DNA of 64,000 nt from Laburnicola sp. R22_1 (Eukaryota > Ascomycota > Dothideomycetes > Pleosporales > Didymosphaeriaceae): positions 124,001 through 188,000 of the forward strand of contig JACONQ010000015.1 of NCBI GenBank assembly GCA_014281115.1, read 5' to 3'. Of the stretch, positions 1 to 12,536 are shown piece after piece; the stretch's first letter is position 1; each line of letters starts with the position of its first letter. A model generated the notes under the pieces. It saw only the letters and a program-made list of their open reading frames with translations, did no database searches and was not told the origin of the DNA. The translations under genes and the position numbers were made by a program.

Positions 1-959
1 GCAAGTGGCAAAAGGCCGGACAGGGCTAAGGAAGATGAATGCATTGTTGCGATCGCAGAGAGGACTCCGAAAGGTTAACCATTTTTGAGGACGCCTTCGT
101 GCTATCTATATGTACATAGCCCCCTTGTTGCGAATTGGGAGTGGAGTTGAGGAAATAACACCATGCGGAATGACGTTAATGCGGACAAATCGGCCCGTTG
201 CTTCGGTCAATTTGCGATACCCATGCTTCTTCCGAATCTTCGGCACTTCGGTCGGCACTCAGGCCGAGCTTGCTAACACCGGAACCACCGGAAGATGCAT
301 GTGCAGCATTTTGACGGCCGCAACGACGCCGCATTAAAAGCTTTGATAGATGGACTGTACCTAAGGGAGGTGATGTGCATTTTTTTAGCAAGCCAGGCTT
401 GCTAAAAGCTTCCCATCATTCGCGAGGCTTGCACTTCGCCATAACACCGCGCAGTTCCATATCACAGACAGTGCTGCGGACTGGTCACGCACGAAGGCTG
501 AGAATAATGCTATATCACACTCTGGTTGAGCTCGTTCCCGTTCATTCCTAGCCATAAGATTCAGTCGAGTCGAAAATGAGGGAATCCACCACGTCTTACC
601 TCCCTCTTGTTATTGTCCTTGATTTTAATCTTTCGTCTGATGGCCCTCCTTTGGTAACCTAAGTAGACTTCACGCCTTCCTCAACAGCGAAACTGGTACG
701 GCGCAGGCATAATCGAGATCTGGGGTGCTTACTTTCGTTTCACAAGTGGTGACATTTCCTGTCTTGGGTGACATTCCGATTCGTTTCTAATCGCAGTTTC
801 ACTTTCTTCCATCACGCAGGTCCTGCAGATCAATGCACCCAAACGACAGGATTAGGTAGACCCACAGCCCGGTATCTGGCATTCCCTTACTTACTGCGCT
901 TTCCGGTGCATACAACACGTCTCGAATTCTATATGCCTTACTTCGCTGTAGAACGTTCA
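1..959. other. No recognisable gene
   Basis: I see no open frame in this stretch that resembles a known protein on either strand, and no RNA gene. Short frames exist but have no recognisable motif. It lies downstream of the minus-strand hydrolase pseudogene that begins at 1737, so part of it may be old 3' sequence of that gene. Confidence 0.5.
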
Positions 960-1737
960 CTATTTTCCATCCGGGATACATCCAGGATATGCCCTCTGGG
1001 GAGAACCTTGCACTTCAGCCACCACCCAATTCACTCCGTCGACCACAAAATTCGGTTGAGTTAACTGGATAAAGTGTCCACTCTCGCGCGCAAACACCAG
1101 CTTGCTCTTAGTAGAAAGCTTCAAAAATTCCTTCATGAGACCTTCGCTCTTTCCATGGGCCGTGCTGATCCACTCTCTAACCCAGCTCCTCTGCTCCTCC
1201 TTCCCATTTCCCTTCTCAACGCCCGCCTTGTATAAACCACTCCAGTCCCTACGCCGCAAGCTCCCGATGATGTAAACAGGTTTGTCTCCAACCAGCGGCT
1301 GCCTCTTACCCAGCTGCTTCTTCCGCAACGTCTCAAAACTCGGTGCGTACTGCAATTCCTCCTCGTGTGCAATATGCTCGTACTTTTCCCCGACTTGGTC
1401 GCTCTTGAACGCATTCTACTCTTCCTGTGTCAATTTATGCCCCGCCTCGATGCCCATGGCAGAGTATGCATCGACGCCTCCGGAGATGGCTTGGAGATTC
1501 GGATCATTTACGTTCAGTACTTGTGGTGCAGTCTCATGGTTTGCGTCGACTACGCACCGAGGAGGGGAGCAGGCGTATTACTGCTGCCCAATTGAGGCTG
1601 GAGCTTGCTATGCCTGAGATAAATAGGACGACTGGGTCTTTGGGGCTAGTTGGTTCTGGGCCATGCGCGTAGAGGGCGAGAGAGTGAGTACCGATGTTGA
1701 CGAGGGTGAGGTTTGAGGTGGGGGTTTGGAAGGACAT
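960..1737 (-). pseudogene. Alpha/beta hydrolase, internally deleted pseudogene
   Basis: Remnant of an alpha/beta-hydrolase-fold enzyme; substrate unknown. The N-terminus (ATG at 1737) reads through the typical first strand and oxyanion region, with the motif VVLFISGIASSSLNW at about residues 36-50. Shortly after, the frame moves and resumes at VVDANHE, which in this family lies after the nucleophile elbow. Roughly 70 residues are missing, including the expected G-x-S-x-G serine. The later part continues to a C-terminal region with the segment SGHFIQL, the usual site of the catalytic histidine. A TAG stop lies in the resumed frame after LTQEE (around 1419), where TGG to TAG would fit a RIP-type transition. 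An unusual intron cannot replace the lost serine, so I call it a pseudogene. The family assignment rests on fold motifs only. Confidence 0.7.
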
Positions 1738-2411
1738 TGTGGGGTGAAAATGTTAGGCGTTTGAGGTTTGCAAAGTTTTGATGAGGTTCCTAAGGTTCTT
1801 TGTGATACCTGAGGATGATATACGAGACATGGAAAAGAATGCCTGGCCGGTTTATAGATGCGTACTGTGCCGGCCAGTATGACTGTTCAATATATTCGCT
1901 AACGTACGTGTGGTTCTAAATATAAGTATGGGATGAGCGTAAAGATCAGAGGCAAGCTTACAAATCAACCGGAAAGTTGAAATGCTTCTGGAAATTCGGT
2001 GGCATCGCGAAGAATTAATCGAACGCTCATGCCTTGGTGGTATAACCCCAGGAGGGAACGCTGTAAGGTTATTTAAAGGTTTGTAGTGAAGAAAATGAGT
2101 TGTTTAGTCTAGTCCACACACACACACACGGCTAGGTCCACTGTACTAGAGTCCAATGCGGTGAATAGTCTCCACTAAGGCAATGCGATTACCCGTGGGA
2201 CTGAGCGGTAGGGCTACCTATACCCTCGTCCTGCGTTAAGCTCTGTGTTTAGCTAGAGCTATTTGAACGTTTATCTATCTACAGATGAGAATCTTATCCT
2301 ACATTATTGCACGGTATCGAAGAACATCTTGGCAGCAAGCTCATGGCTATCAGAAGGGTGCATCCAGCCGCACCTCATTCTTTCCTAATCTCGACAGCCG
2401 GCACGCCAATA
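1738..2411. other. Intergenic, no gene seen
   Basis: No supported coding frame. A short (CA)n run lies near 2113-2128. Nothing else stands out. Confidence 0.5.
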
Positions 2412-3161
2412 TCATGGACTATCAATCTTACCATCCCTGTCCGCTCTGAAGTTGGCTTTCCAAAAATCCGGACTTTGATCTACCCACCGTCCTCGCTTTA
2501 CCAGTTCATTCCGAGTCTGAATCCAAGTGAATACATCATCGTGATAATGATTCAAAAGGAACGTTTCCGAATCCAAACCTTGAAACGCCCAAAATAGCTC
2601 GCCACTCTCTTCCGTTACGACGATCTTGAATACGCGCACAGGATCCCAGCAGGGTCCCAACGTATTCATTGAGGTCTCGGGGCGACGTGCCATTTCCCCG
2701 TCCCTTGAGGAGCTCTTCTGTGGTCGTCGCATACCACTTCTCCGTGCTCGCCCGACTTATCTCTGCAGCTTCGATGTAGTCATTACGTCAGTCATCCGGT
2801 ACACCGAGCATTGCTTCCAGCACAAGGTGCCCCACCCAATCAGCAACATCGTTCAGCGCGAGCGAATTCGTCAGAGCCACAATGGCGCTTTCGCTCTCAG
2901 GAACCAAGATGACAGCCGTCAAAGCACCCGGAAGACTACCTTGGTGGTAGAGCACGAACGGCGAGGCGACATCTGGATCCCTTTGCCAACGACAGGCATG
3001 CCATCTGGCATCAACGGCGGATTGCAACCTACATCTCCCATTGTGGCGGGGAGCTGAACGCGAGCCCAGCCGTACCCCAGGATGAGCAGTACCCGACAAT
3101 GGCAGCCGTACTCAGACTTTGTCCTGTGACTGTACCGTGAATTTTTTGTGACAGAGCGCAC
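2412..3161 (-). pseudogene. Serine beta-lactamase-like (esterase) C-terminal remnant
   Basis: Minus-strand remains of a beta-lactamase/penicillin-binding-fold protein of the fungal type, a family of esterases and hydrolases of mostly unknown substrate. Three pieces in different frames follow one another: a glycine-rich segment with MPDGMPVVGKG (about 3161-2990); the segment HQGSLPGALTAVILVPE followed by SESAIVALTNS (about 2960-2788), which matches the strand carrying the H/K-x-G signature; and a C-terminal beta domain containing FKIVVTEESGELFWAF and an aromatic-rich tail (about 2640-2412). A TGA stop lies between pieces two and three, where CGA to TGA would explain it, and the frame shifts again near 2640. 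The N-terminal S-x-x-K domain is absent. I infer a truncated dead copy. The exact left boundary is uncertain. Confidence 0.65.
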
Positions 3162-5340
3162 AGTCGCTCTGGTGGGGCACCGATCGGGCTGTGGCTGGGG
3201 TTCGTGCGGTGCGTCGCCTGATGGCCCGGTAGGTACGGTCGTTTGAGAAGCATGGCTGCATAGGTATTTTGCAATGCGTCCTCTCTGACGGATTTCCCAT
3301 GCCTTTGTTATAGTTGTCGGCGTGGGAGTACCCGTGGGAGAACTCAGCTGGCCGCTGGAACGCCAAAGGGGTCAACTTCCGACGCGCACACACGGCGGCG
3401 CATCGACGCATAAAGTTGATGCTATGGAGGCACAGCATCCCGAGACGGCGCCATGTGACTCTCTGTGCGAGTGAGTGCTGGCCTCTTCTCGAAGCGCCGA
3501 GCCCCGCCCTGATTCGTGAGTCTGTGACAGGTTGTTTGTGTTCCGGGCTTAGCTCGCCGCCCAGCCCACCAGCGTATAAAAACCCGACTCCCCGCCCTCT
3601 CCCTCCTTCTCCTCACCACCACCCGCCGAAGCACGATCCCGCCCCCCACCGCCCGCTGTCCTCCTCCCCGAGCGTCCGCCTTCGAACGATGCCGCCTCCC
3701 CTTCTGACTGGTCGGCTAGGAAAGGCCGTCTGAGTAGAGGGCTACTACCTCCGCCGCTGGATCCGCGCCAGCAGAGCCCGGCCGCTCGCTTTTGTCCGAA
3801 GGCGAGCCGCTTTTTGGGAATCTGACGCCGCGGGTCCTAGCGGACGATGCCAACCGATGTTCGACTGCTGCCACCGTGCAGTAGTCGTGACAGGCCGCAA
3901 GGTCCCTGGCGTGTTTTTGCTCAGACGCACCCTAGTACTACTTCAGACCACGTACGCGCGTGGCCCACGATCGGCACGCACACTCTGGACCACCCTGCGG
4001 CGCACCTTGCGGCGCTTCTGGCGTCGGGCTTTGCCCGTGGACCGCGTGGTCGCGGGGTGGTCGGGTACGGCGGACCTGTTGCCATACTGCCGCTGGCGGT
4101 GCAACAGCGCCGCCGTCTCCTCTTCTCCTGTCGCGGACGGTTGAGAAGGAAAAACCCTGGGCGCCGTCGTCGGATGGCAAGCTTCTGCTTGAGCTTCGAA
4201 GGCGGCGCCCGCCCCTGAGCACTCCAGCTTCGGTTGAAGTGCTCGGACACCCAGCTCTGGCTTGTCTCGGACAGCCACCGCTATTTTTTGTCGGTGCTCC
4301 ACAGGTTCGCGGAACCCGTGCCACCAAAACCCGTTGCCAGCTCGGCTGGCATGTGTTTGAAACCCCCCTTTTTGTGTACACGAAGTCTTTGCAGCTATCT
4401 GCAAGAGACTTCAGGTTTTTTGTTGTGGAAAACACGTACCCTAAGAAAACATTTCGGTTGTGAAAACTTTTTTTTTGGATGCTTTTTTTCCTCTCTCTGC
4501 GAAGGCCGCTTGAGCAGGGGGCCAATCCCCCGCCGATGGAATGCGGCAGGCCGGGCGCCTTCGGCCCTGTCCTGTTCGTTTCCAGAGGAAGATGCCAACC
4601 GATATGGAGAGCGCGATCCGTCGCGTTGTCTGACAGGCCGCAAGGCCCCTGGCACGATAGCTCCGGCGCACCCTCGCACCCGCGCGTTCCTCTCTGTGGA
4701 CACTGGTTGTTGTCCCCGAGAGGGGGCGCGGACCGGAGGCCTATACTTGTGTAGGTTTCCTGTGCCACGGAGCGGCGTCGCACCGTCCTCCTCGGAGGAG
4801 AATGCCGCGAGTCCGCCTCCGGCATTCTGGCGCGCCCCCGTCGGGTTCGATTCGATCCCGACGGGTCAAATCTCGAACCTGGTTTGGGTCCGAGATACGG
4901 TGTCACATCTTGTGTACCAACTTACAGCTTTTTGTGTTGAATATACTGTGTTACAATGGACATTCAAGACGGAAGTCAAGAAGGTGGAGTCGGTATGTGG
5001 TTCGAGGCGCTACGGGTGGGGAATCGGTGTGGTTGATGGGTGGGGAATGGTGGTCCGGATCTTCGACAGTCGTGCTTCTGGAGAAATATGGGCCGTTGGC
5101 GCAAGCTGGGCGGTCGCAAGAGGGGGACGGGAGATAGAAGTCGGATTCTTGCGCCTCCTCGTGGTGTCTCCTGGATGAGTCTCGTGAGAGAGATGAACCA
5201 AATGCAAGAAACGCACAGGTGAGTATGCGCCTCGATTTGCTCGTGTCCTTGTCTGAGAGCTATACGGGCAGAAGGGATCTTTAGTGAGGCACTTGGGCTG
5301 CTAGACGTCGATACACGTAGAAACAATGTAACTCTTGCCC
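3162..5340. other. GC-rich unassigned region with internal duplication
   Basis: A GC-rich stretch with long overlapping open frames on both strands (for example 3938-4906 minus and 4234-5178 plus). None resembles a known protein, and their composition is arginine/proline/serine rich, as expected of open frames in GC-rich non-coding DNA. A degenerate duplication is visible: GATGCCAACCGAT followed about 43 bp later by GACAGGCCGCAAGG occurs at 3845-3901 and again at 4590-4645, with CGCACCCT beyond both. A TATAAAA at 3575-3581 is followed by pyrimidine-rich sequence, which looks like a promoter, but the first ATG downstream opens only a 14-codon frame. Function unknown. Confidence 0.4.
3575..3581 (+). 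promoter_or_regulatory. TATA-like box with pyrimidine-rich downstream tract
   Basis: TATAAAA followed by roughly 90 bp of CT-rich sequence, a common fungal promoter layout. No convincing gene follows, so it may be a relic or serve an unrecognised spliced or non-coding transcript. Confidence 0.25.
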
Positions 5341-6119
5341 TTCAACGTTGTTCATTGCATGCTCTTATACCCTGTTCCGATGTAATGCGGCTCTATGCTC
5401 ATAGTCGTGATTTGGTAGAACCCTTCCCTCGCATGTGATGCTGATGGCTTTGCCCTGCCCAACGTCAGACTCTTCCCTACCACCCGCTCCCACACCCCCA
5501 ATCCCAAACAGCCTCCAACAAGACACACCCAACCGCGTCCGCCAAACTACCAACAGAGCAGAGCAGAAACAGTGACGCCACCCAAGTCCTGCATTTTGCG
5601 GGCCTAATTATAAGACGCCCATCTATAACGGGGCACTGCGAGATTCCAATCTCCAAGGTACTGGATAGGTAGGATAGGTACCTCTTCTATCGCGGGCCGC
5701 GATCGCCTCTCGCATTGCGTGCGGGTGTATGCGTAGAGTAGAGTAGAGGCTGTTGATGTTGGCGTTGGCGTTGTACTAGATATAATACCTACCTAATTAT
5801 ATATTCTTCGCATGTGATACTCTAGCGTCATCTATTATTACCTACAAGGACAAGGACCATCCCATCACTCACAACCGGATACGCATCTTCGACCGCGTTT
5901 GACTTCCTAATCCTAGGCCTATTTGCTAATCTACTAACCTTGCTCCTTGCATCTTGTACCTTGTAATCGCTCGGCTCTCCAAACCCCCCCTAAAACTTAC
6001 CTAAAATTAACTTTAACAGCTAATTTAATAGCTCCTTACTTAGCTAACCCTACTAGTATAAAATACCTACTACATACCCTAGTTGCTAGTAAAAATAGCT
6101 TTCCTGCTACGCACTATAT
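5341..6119. other. Intergenic turning AT-rich, no gene seen
   Basis: Nothing coding is recognisable. From about 5940 the base composition becomes AT-rich and TA-dinucleotide-rich, in contrast to the GC-rich sequence before 5300. This continues to about 6660. Confidence 0.45.
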
Positions 6120-6245
6120 TGAAGATCTTCGTCGTGTGGAGATTCTAACCAAGGTCGAGTCCGCACCATACACAGAGAGGAGTAAAACAGGAGGCACTAT
6201 AACCTAGTACCTAGCACACAGTGGTAGTACAAAATATACACAAAA
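6120..6245 (+). repeat. Fragment of a dispersed repeat, little mutated
   Basis: This segment matches the reverse complement of about 38690-38800 in the AT-rich block. Shared landmarks are GATTCTAAC, GGAGGCACTA and ACCTAGTACCTAGCACA. At mismatches this copy mostly has C or G where the 38.7 kb copy has T or A, so this copy looks largely spared by RIP while the other is heavily mutated. The 5' side also encodes a short open frame with DLRRVEILTKVESAPYTER, which may be part of the element's lost protein, but I do not recognise the family. Confidence 0.6.
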
Positions 6246-7323
6246 TACTACGCACTATATATATATTATATAACCTATAGTAGAACTAATACTAACCCTA
6301 CTATATAGCCTCTATCTTGCTATAGCTATACTACTAATACTAACTATAACCCTAGCCCTACCTATAATATTAATCCCTATTCCTAGCGCTGCTTTACTAA
6401 AGCTACCCTTTACTTTTACTATTACTAAATAGACTACTATTACGCCTATTTTAACTACCTTATTATATAAATAAATACTATACTAATACTAACTAAGGAC
6501 TAAACTAGATATAAGGATGCTTATAAAAAAGCTAAAGACTAACTAGCTATTTAGCGCTCTAGGCCCCTTAATAAATAGCTATATAAATAGCTTAATATAA
6601 ACTATTAAGCTTAACTATAGAATATTAGTAAGGCAACTAGCGTACCTATATATAACTATTACTAGCAGAGCAGAGCTCAGCCGCGACAAGCGGCACCGTT
6701 GAATAGGTTAGATAGTCGGAAGTCCGGCCGGCAGGTAGGTGGGCAGACAGACAGATGGACAGGCGGACAGATAGACAGATACAGGATACCTGCTTGCCAT
6801 GTCTCGTCCTTGTCATTGGCCTCCTTATGCACTATCCTATCTGCTGCCTTGGTCCCTTGGATTCGGGTCTTGCGGATAGGGTAGGGTAGGATAGATTATC
6901 TAGTGGCGTGAATGGCTGCGAAGGTTTTTGGTCTTGGGGCTAGGGGTGGTAAATGTTTTGCTTGCTTCCCCCTGGGTGTGGGTAGGAATAGGGATGTAGT
7001 AGCCACCATGTAGATTAACGCCACCACGTGCACCAGCCGGTGGATTGGATACATAGTAAAAACGCCTCTTCTAGCCTGCTGGATCCTCGCACAGTCTAAA
7101 AAGTCAAGGTAAGAGTCTTCTTGATTGAGCAACCGCAGCTCGTGCGATAATTACCATAGCAATGGCGGTGTCGCCTACAGCACGGACTAGTTGCCCCCTC
7201 AGCTTCGTTGGAATGCGTGAATAGTAGTGCCAGCTTTTACAGACACCCCGCAACATGTGTGATGACAACGGAACTGCAATTTTTCTTTAGACTTTTTTTG
7301 TTTTGCGGCGCGAAAGGTGAAAA
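6246..7323. other. Intergenic, AT-rich then simple repeat
   Basis: 6246-6660 is AT-rich and TA-rich with no coding frame. 6725-6782 is a degenerate GACA/GATA-type microsatellite (repeats of ACAGACAGATGGACAGG type). The rest to 7323 shows no recognisable gene. Confidence 0.5.
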
Positions 7324-8184
7324 TTAAGCTGTACGCTTCTTCAAGAGGTTTAGAAAGACCTTGTTTGCATCGTCACAGTCTCCTCTCCAACAGCCTAAGA
7401 TGGTTTGCCCGCACGGAATCGAGTCCGTCTCGGGAAAGTCGCCTTCAGAATAGCGTAGTGTCACTTCTTTGTCTGACAAAGTATTGTATGGCTCATGGCC
7501 TGACATGAAGTAGTAGATGGCCGACCCTAATACGAAAAGATCTAACCTTACGTTGGGGGCAGATATTGCATCTCTTAGAAGGTAGAATCGAATGCTTTCT
7601 ATACTAGCTCTATCTAAGTTGCTATACACTAATCTTGAGAAATTGCAAAGCTAAAAATTAAGCGTATTGTCTAGTAGAAAATTATTTAGGTATACGTTGC
7701 AATATATAACGTGTTAAGAATAAATAAAAGCTAAAGCTTCTATTGCTTATTTTCTCTATTTTATTTAAAGATAGACAGAAATACTGTCTAGCTAGACAAT
7801 AGACACGTAAGACCGAACATCGCCGTTTGCTGCGCGTTCAAAGCGGAGTCTATCCTATTATCTTTCTAGATATCTGGTGATTCTTGCGTGAGCCCCAAGG
7901 TCTGACAGGATATAGTGTTGGATGTCGAGTGCTTTTTTTTTTTTTGAAAAGGGATCATGTCGGTCCACCGGAAAGTTGAGAACAGACTCGTCTAAGAATA
8001 AGCCCAAGTAGGCCGTATTGCCGCCCGATAGGACTTCCAATACATTTGGAGGTGTCCAAGGTTCAAGGCATCTGATCAGCTTGGACGGATCCAACGGGTC
8101 AGCGTGGGACTTTCCGTCAAAGGGTACAGGTGTTCCGTCCGAGTCTCAACCAAATACCACTACCGTTCCCAATACAGGTCGCAT
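7324..8184 (-). pseudogene. Protein kinase-like gene inactivated by RIP-type mutations
   Basis: A single-exon frame of 287 codons including the stop (ATG at 8184, stop at 7324) that keeps phase throughout but is interrupted by at least seven in-frame stops. The N-terminal part has the nucleotide-binding strand region EVLSGGNTAYLGLFLDES, then FPVDRHDPF and a stretch ending ARITRYL. The middle (about 7860-7630) is AT-rich and carries most of the stops. It still shows the catalytic-loop pattern, read now as HVIYCNVYLNN, where kinases have H-x-D-x-x-x-x-N, and the metal-binding triad read as NFS where DFG or DFS is expected. The C-terminal lobe is well preserved: LFVLGSAIYYFMSGHEPY, then YSEGDFPETDSIPCG and GCWRGDCDDANKVF. 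The changes at catalytic H and D codons and the TGG-type stops are all C-to-T or G-to-A. It resembles single-domain kinases common in plant-associated fungi. That a functional paralogue once existed is inferred from the RIP pattern. Confidence 0.8.
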
Positions 8185-8821
8185 CTACCAGTCAGCCACA
8201 CGCCCATACCGGACAAGTTTCCTGCTGAGGTGCACTGATCATAGATTAGCCGGGGCCAGCTGCGGGTTGGTCCGACTCACGCTATCGTTAAGCCAGACAT
8301 TTATTGCAGGGACGGCGGGCCTTGGTCGATCCCATATGGTTGTCTGGTATCGTGGTGCAGACCTGTCCACAAGGTCGAAGGGCATACTTGGTTTCCGTAT
8401 GACCACAAGTAAAATAGTAATGTTAACGTAGCGACGACACATTTCCGAAGAAGTGATAATGATGATGACAGTAGTGATAGCGATGTGGTCGCTTGTTGGC
8501 AATGGTTGATAAGAATGTGAGCGCAAATGAACGCACCTTTATAGTACTTTCGCAGCAGCAGCCTGTGATGCTACGATTTGGTAAACCGGGTCGCGATATT
8601 ACAACAGCTTGCCTCATTGGTACAATGTGTACACTGATCGGCAAGAACCGCAGGAGAACGAGCGGGCACTGCTCACCGGTCGAGTTGCTAATAACAGTGC
8701 TGGGTGCTCCTCGCTGATATTGGAGAGGACTAGCTACGTCCAATTGGCTGAGAACTGTCCTGTGCTGCATGCGTAGGCACGGCGTGTTGTTCCACAATGC
8801 CGCCACTATCCCCCATTGAGT
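8185..8821. other. Intergenic, no gene seen
   Basis: Upstream of the kinase pseudogene. Several medium open frames overlap on both strands but none shows a recognisable motif. Confidence 0.45.
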
Positions 8822-9094
8822 TGAAACATCGCTTCAACTCGCATCGCTTCACCTCGCATCGCTTCACCTCACCTCGCATCGCTTCACCTCACATCGCATC
8901 ACTTCAACTCGCATCGCATCACTTCAACTCGCATCACTTTAACTCGCATCGCTTCAACTCACATCACTTTAACTCGCATCGCTTCAACTCGCATCGCTTT
9001 AACTCACACCACTTTAACTTACATCGCTTTAACTCACACCACCTTAACTCGCACCGCTTCAACTCTCACCGCTTCAACTCTCACCGCTTCAACT
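8822..9094 (+). repeat. 15-bp minisatellite (CATCGCTTCAACTCG type)
   Basis: About 18 tandem units of a 15-bp repeat, with variants CATCACTTTAACTCG, CACCGCTTCAACTCT and others. Because 15 is a multiple of three, the run stays open in one frame and would encode a histidine/asparagine/serine/phenylalanine repeat (H-R-F-N-S units) within a 125-codon frame from 8797 to 9174. There is no non-repeat domain around it, so I read it as a minisatellite rather than a gene. Confidence 0.8.
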
Positions 9095-10535
9095 CGCCAA
9101 TACCACCAACACAAACTAGTTTAACAACCAAACGTCTCATAGAGATACTAGAGAAAGAAACATACGTCCTTTAACAACAAATGCATTCTTTCCATTAACA
9201 AGATAACCGCTCCACAGAAATGCAAAAATCCTGTCGCCGCCAACTTTGGTTCCATAACTCGAAATACGAACAAGAAGCGGGCGCATCGCATTCTTGCTAA
9301 ACTGTGGGCGCATACATAGCCCCATCACTCTTCATTGTAGTTGCGTTATCTGTTAACGCAACCCGATCTCGGCAGCCTGAAGTCAAGCGATTACCTCAGA
9401 TTCCTGCTCAACTGGTGGCGAAGCAAGCATCATTCGAAGGGTAGTAACACAAGATTATTAAGTTTCATCCACAGAGGCTTCCTCCTACCTACAAGTAGGC
9501 ATGTCTTTCTACTCTTCCTATGGTTTACTGACTGTTTAGTAGAGGCAAAATCCATCAGATCACGGTTACAGGGTCAGGACTTAGTCTCTTTTCTTCAGAC
9601 CCAGCCCAGCGCAGTTGGACCCTACACAATCATCATCCCACAAGAGGAAGTCAATATCCGCACATTGAAATTTCAAGGGAAAGTGTCAGTGCCCAACTGG
9701 AGACTCACTCAGACGCGAGGAAGACGGGGCAGGCAAATGACGCCCGAGACACTCTCTGCACACGCCAATGCGAAAGCTGAGTAGTGCCAATTTCCATTAT
9801 AACGTGCCATGTCCAAAGATAAATTATTTCCTGCGCGGGTGTACATTACATTCCAAAGCATTTCACTTCACCGTGTCGCTCTCCTCGACCACTGTGCAGC
9901 ACCTACCTACTTGCCTCTGCAGCACACAAACGACCTTGCAGACCGTCTCTCAACCCCAGACCATCTTCCTCGTGCAAACCTAAGCGTGTCTTCAAGGCAT
10001 GGATGCTTCTGCGAATCGAACCTCGCAATTCCGATTAGGTACGCTCATCCCACCCCCACAGCGGGGTAGGTGGCGGTAGCTATGGCGTGCTCAAGCCACG
10101 CCCTCCTACGAGCGAAACTGGAACGCCAAACCGCACTCGCTCCGAGAGCTCAGCGGACAAAGCAATTCAAAGCCTCAATTCAGCACCCCTCTACCACAGA
10201 GGGCAGCACAATCATGGCGAGCACGTCGCTGGTCTGGTCGCAGGGTGAAAGCGCAATCAGTACAAAGCGAGCACGTAGCTACCATCTAGGTAGTCTACCA
10301 GGATGCACGGTAGCAAAATGGTGAGAGGGAAGGCCAAGATATGACACGTGATGGACGCGTCTCCTAGCACAATCATTGGCGCTGTATGTAGCGCGGGGCA
10401 CGACGGAGGGGGAGGGATATAGTATAGTACTACGAGTTGAGTCGTGAACCCACTTGTTCTCCAGCTGCAGCACGACTCATTCAACAAACATACATCTCTG
10501 GCGACACCTGGTGTATTCGAGTTCAACAAGACAAG
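9095..10535. other. Intergenic, upstream of the sulfhydrylase gene
   Basis: No recognisable gene. It presumably contains the promoter of the gene that starts at 10536. A sequence reading TATAGTATAGT lies near 10418-10428, about 110 bp before the start codon, but I cannot assign it as a TATA box with confidence. Confidence 0.4.
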
Positions 10536-12340
<1,805 letters not shown>

Positions 12341-12361
12341 TAACACGGTGTACCCACTGTA

Positions 12362-12536
12362 CCGTAGACTCTTGCCTATTAAGCATCATTGTAACCGCTT
12401 TTGGAATCCCTGTCCGACCAATAAGGCCCTTTGGTTAGACTGATAAAGTGGACCAAAGTGGTGTTGCTGATTGGCTCGGCAGGGATTCCAAAAGCGGTTA
12501 CAATGATGCTTATAGGCAAGCCGCAAGAGTCTACGG
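12362..12536. mobile_element. 175-bp MITE with long inverted repeats, TA target duplication
   Basis: The ends CCGTAGACTCTTG (12362-12374) and CAAGAGTCTACGG (12524-12536) are perfect inverted repeats. Inside them a further 33 bp is perfectly inverted (12380-12412 against 12480-12512); a 7-bp insertion and a single extra base separate the two parts. TA dinucleotides flank both ends, as for Tc1/mariner-type elements. It has no coding capacity. It sits about 130 bp after the sulfhydrylase stop codon, so it is probably in, or just after, that gene's 3' untranslated region and would form a strong hairpin in RNA. Confidence 0.8.

Noticed and set aside
3938..4906. 322-codon minus-strand frame as a protein gene
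   Set aside because: Overlaps another long frame on the opposite strand, has low-complexity composition and no motif. Kept only as an unassigned region.
8797..9174. 125-codon frame of H-x-F-N-S repeats as a gene
   Set aside because: The frame is open only because the repeat unit is 15 bp; there is no start context, domain or conserved flank.
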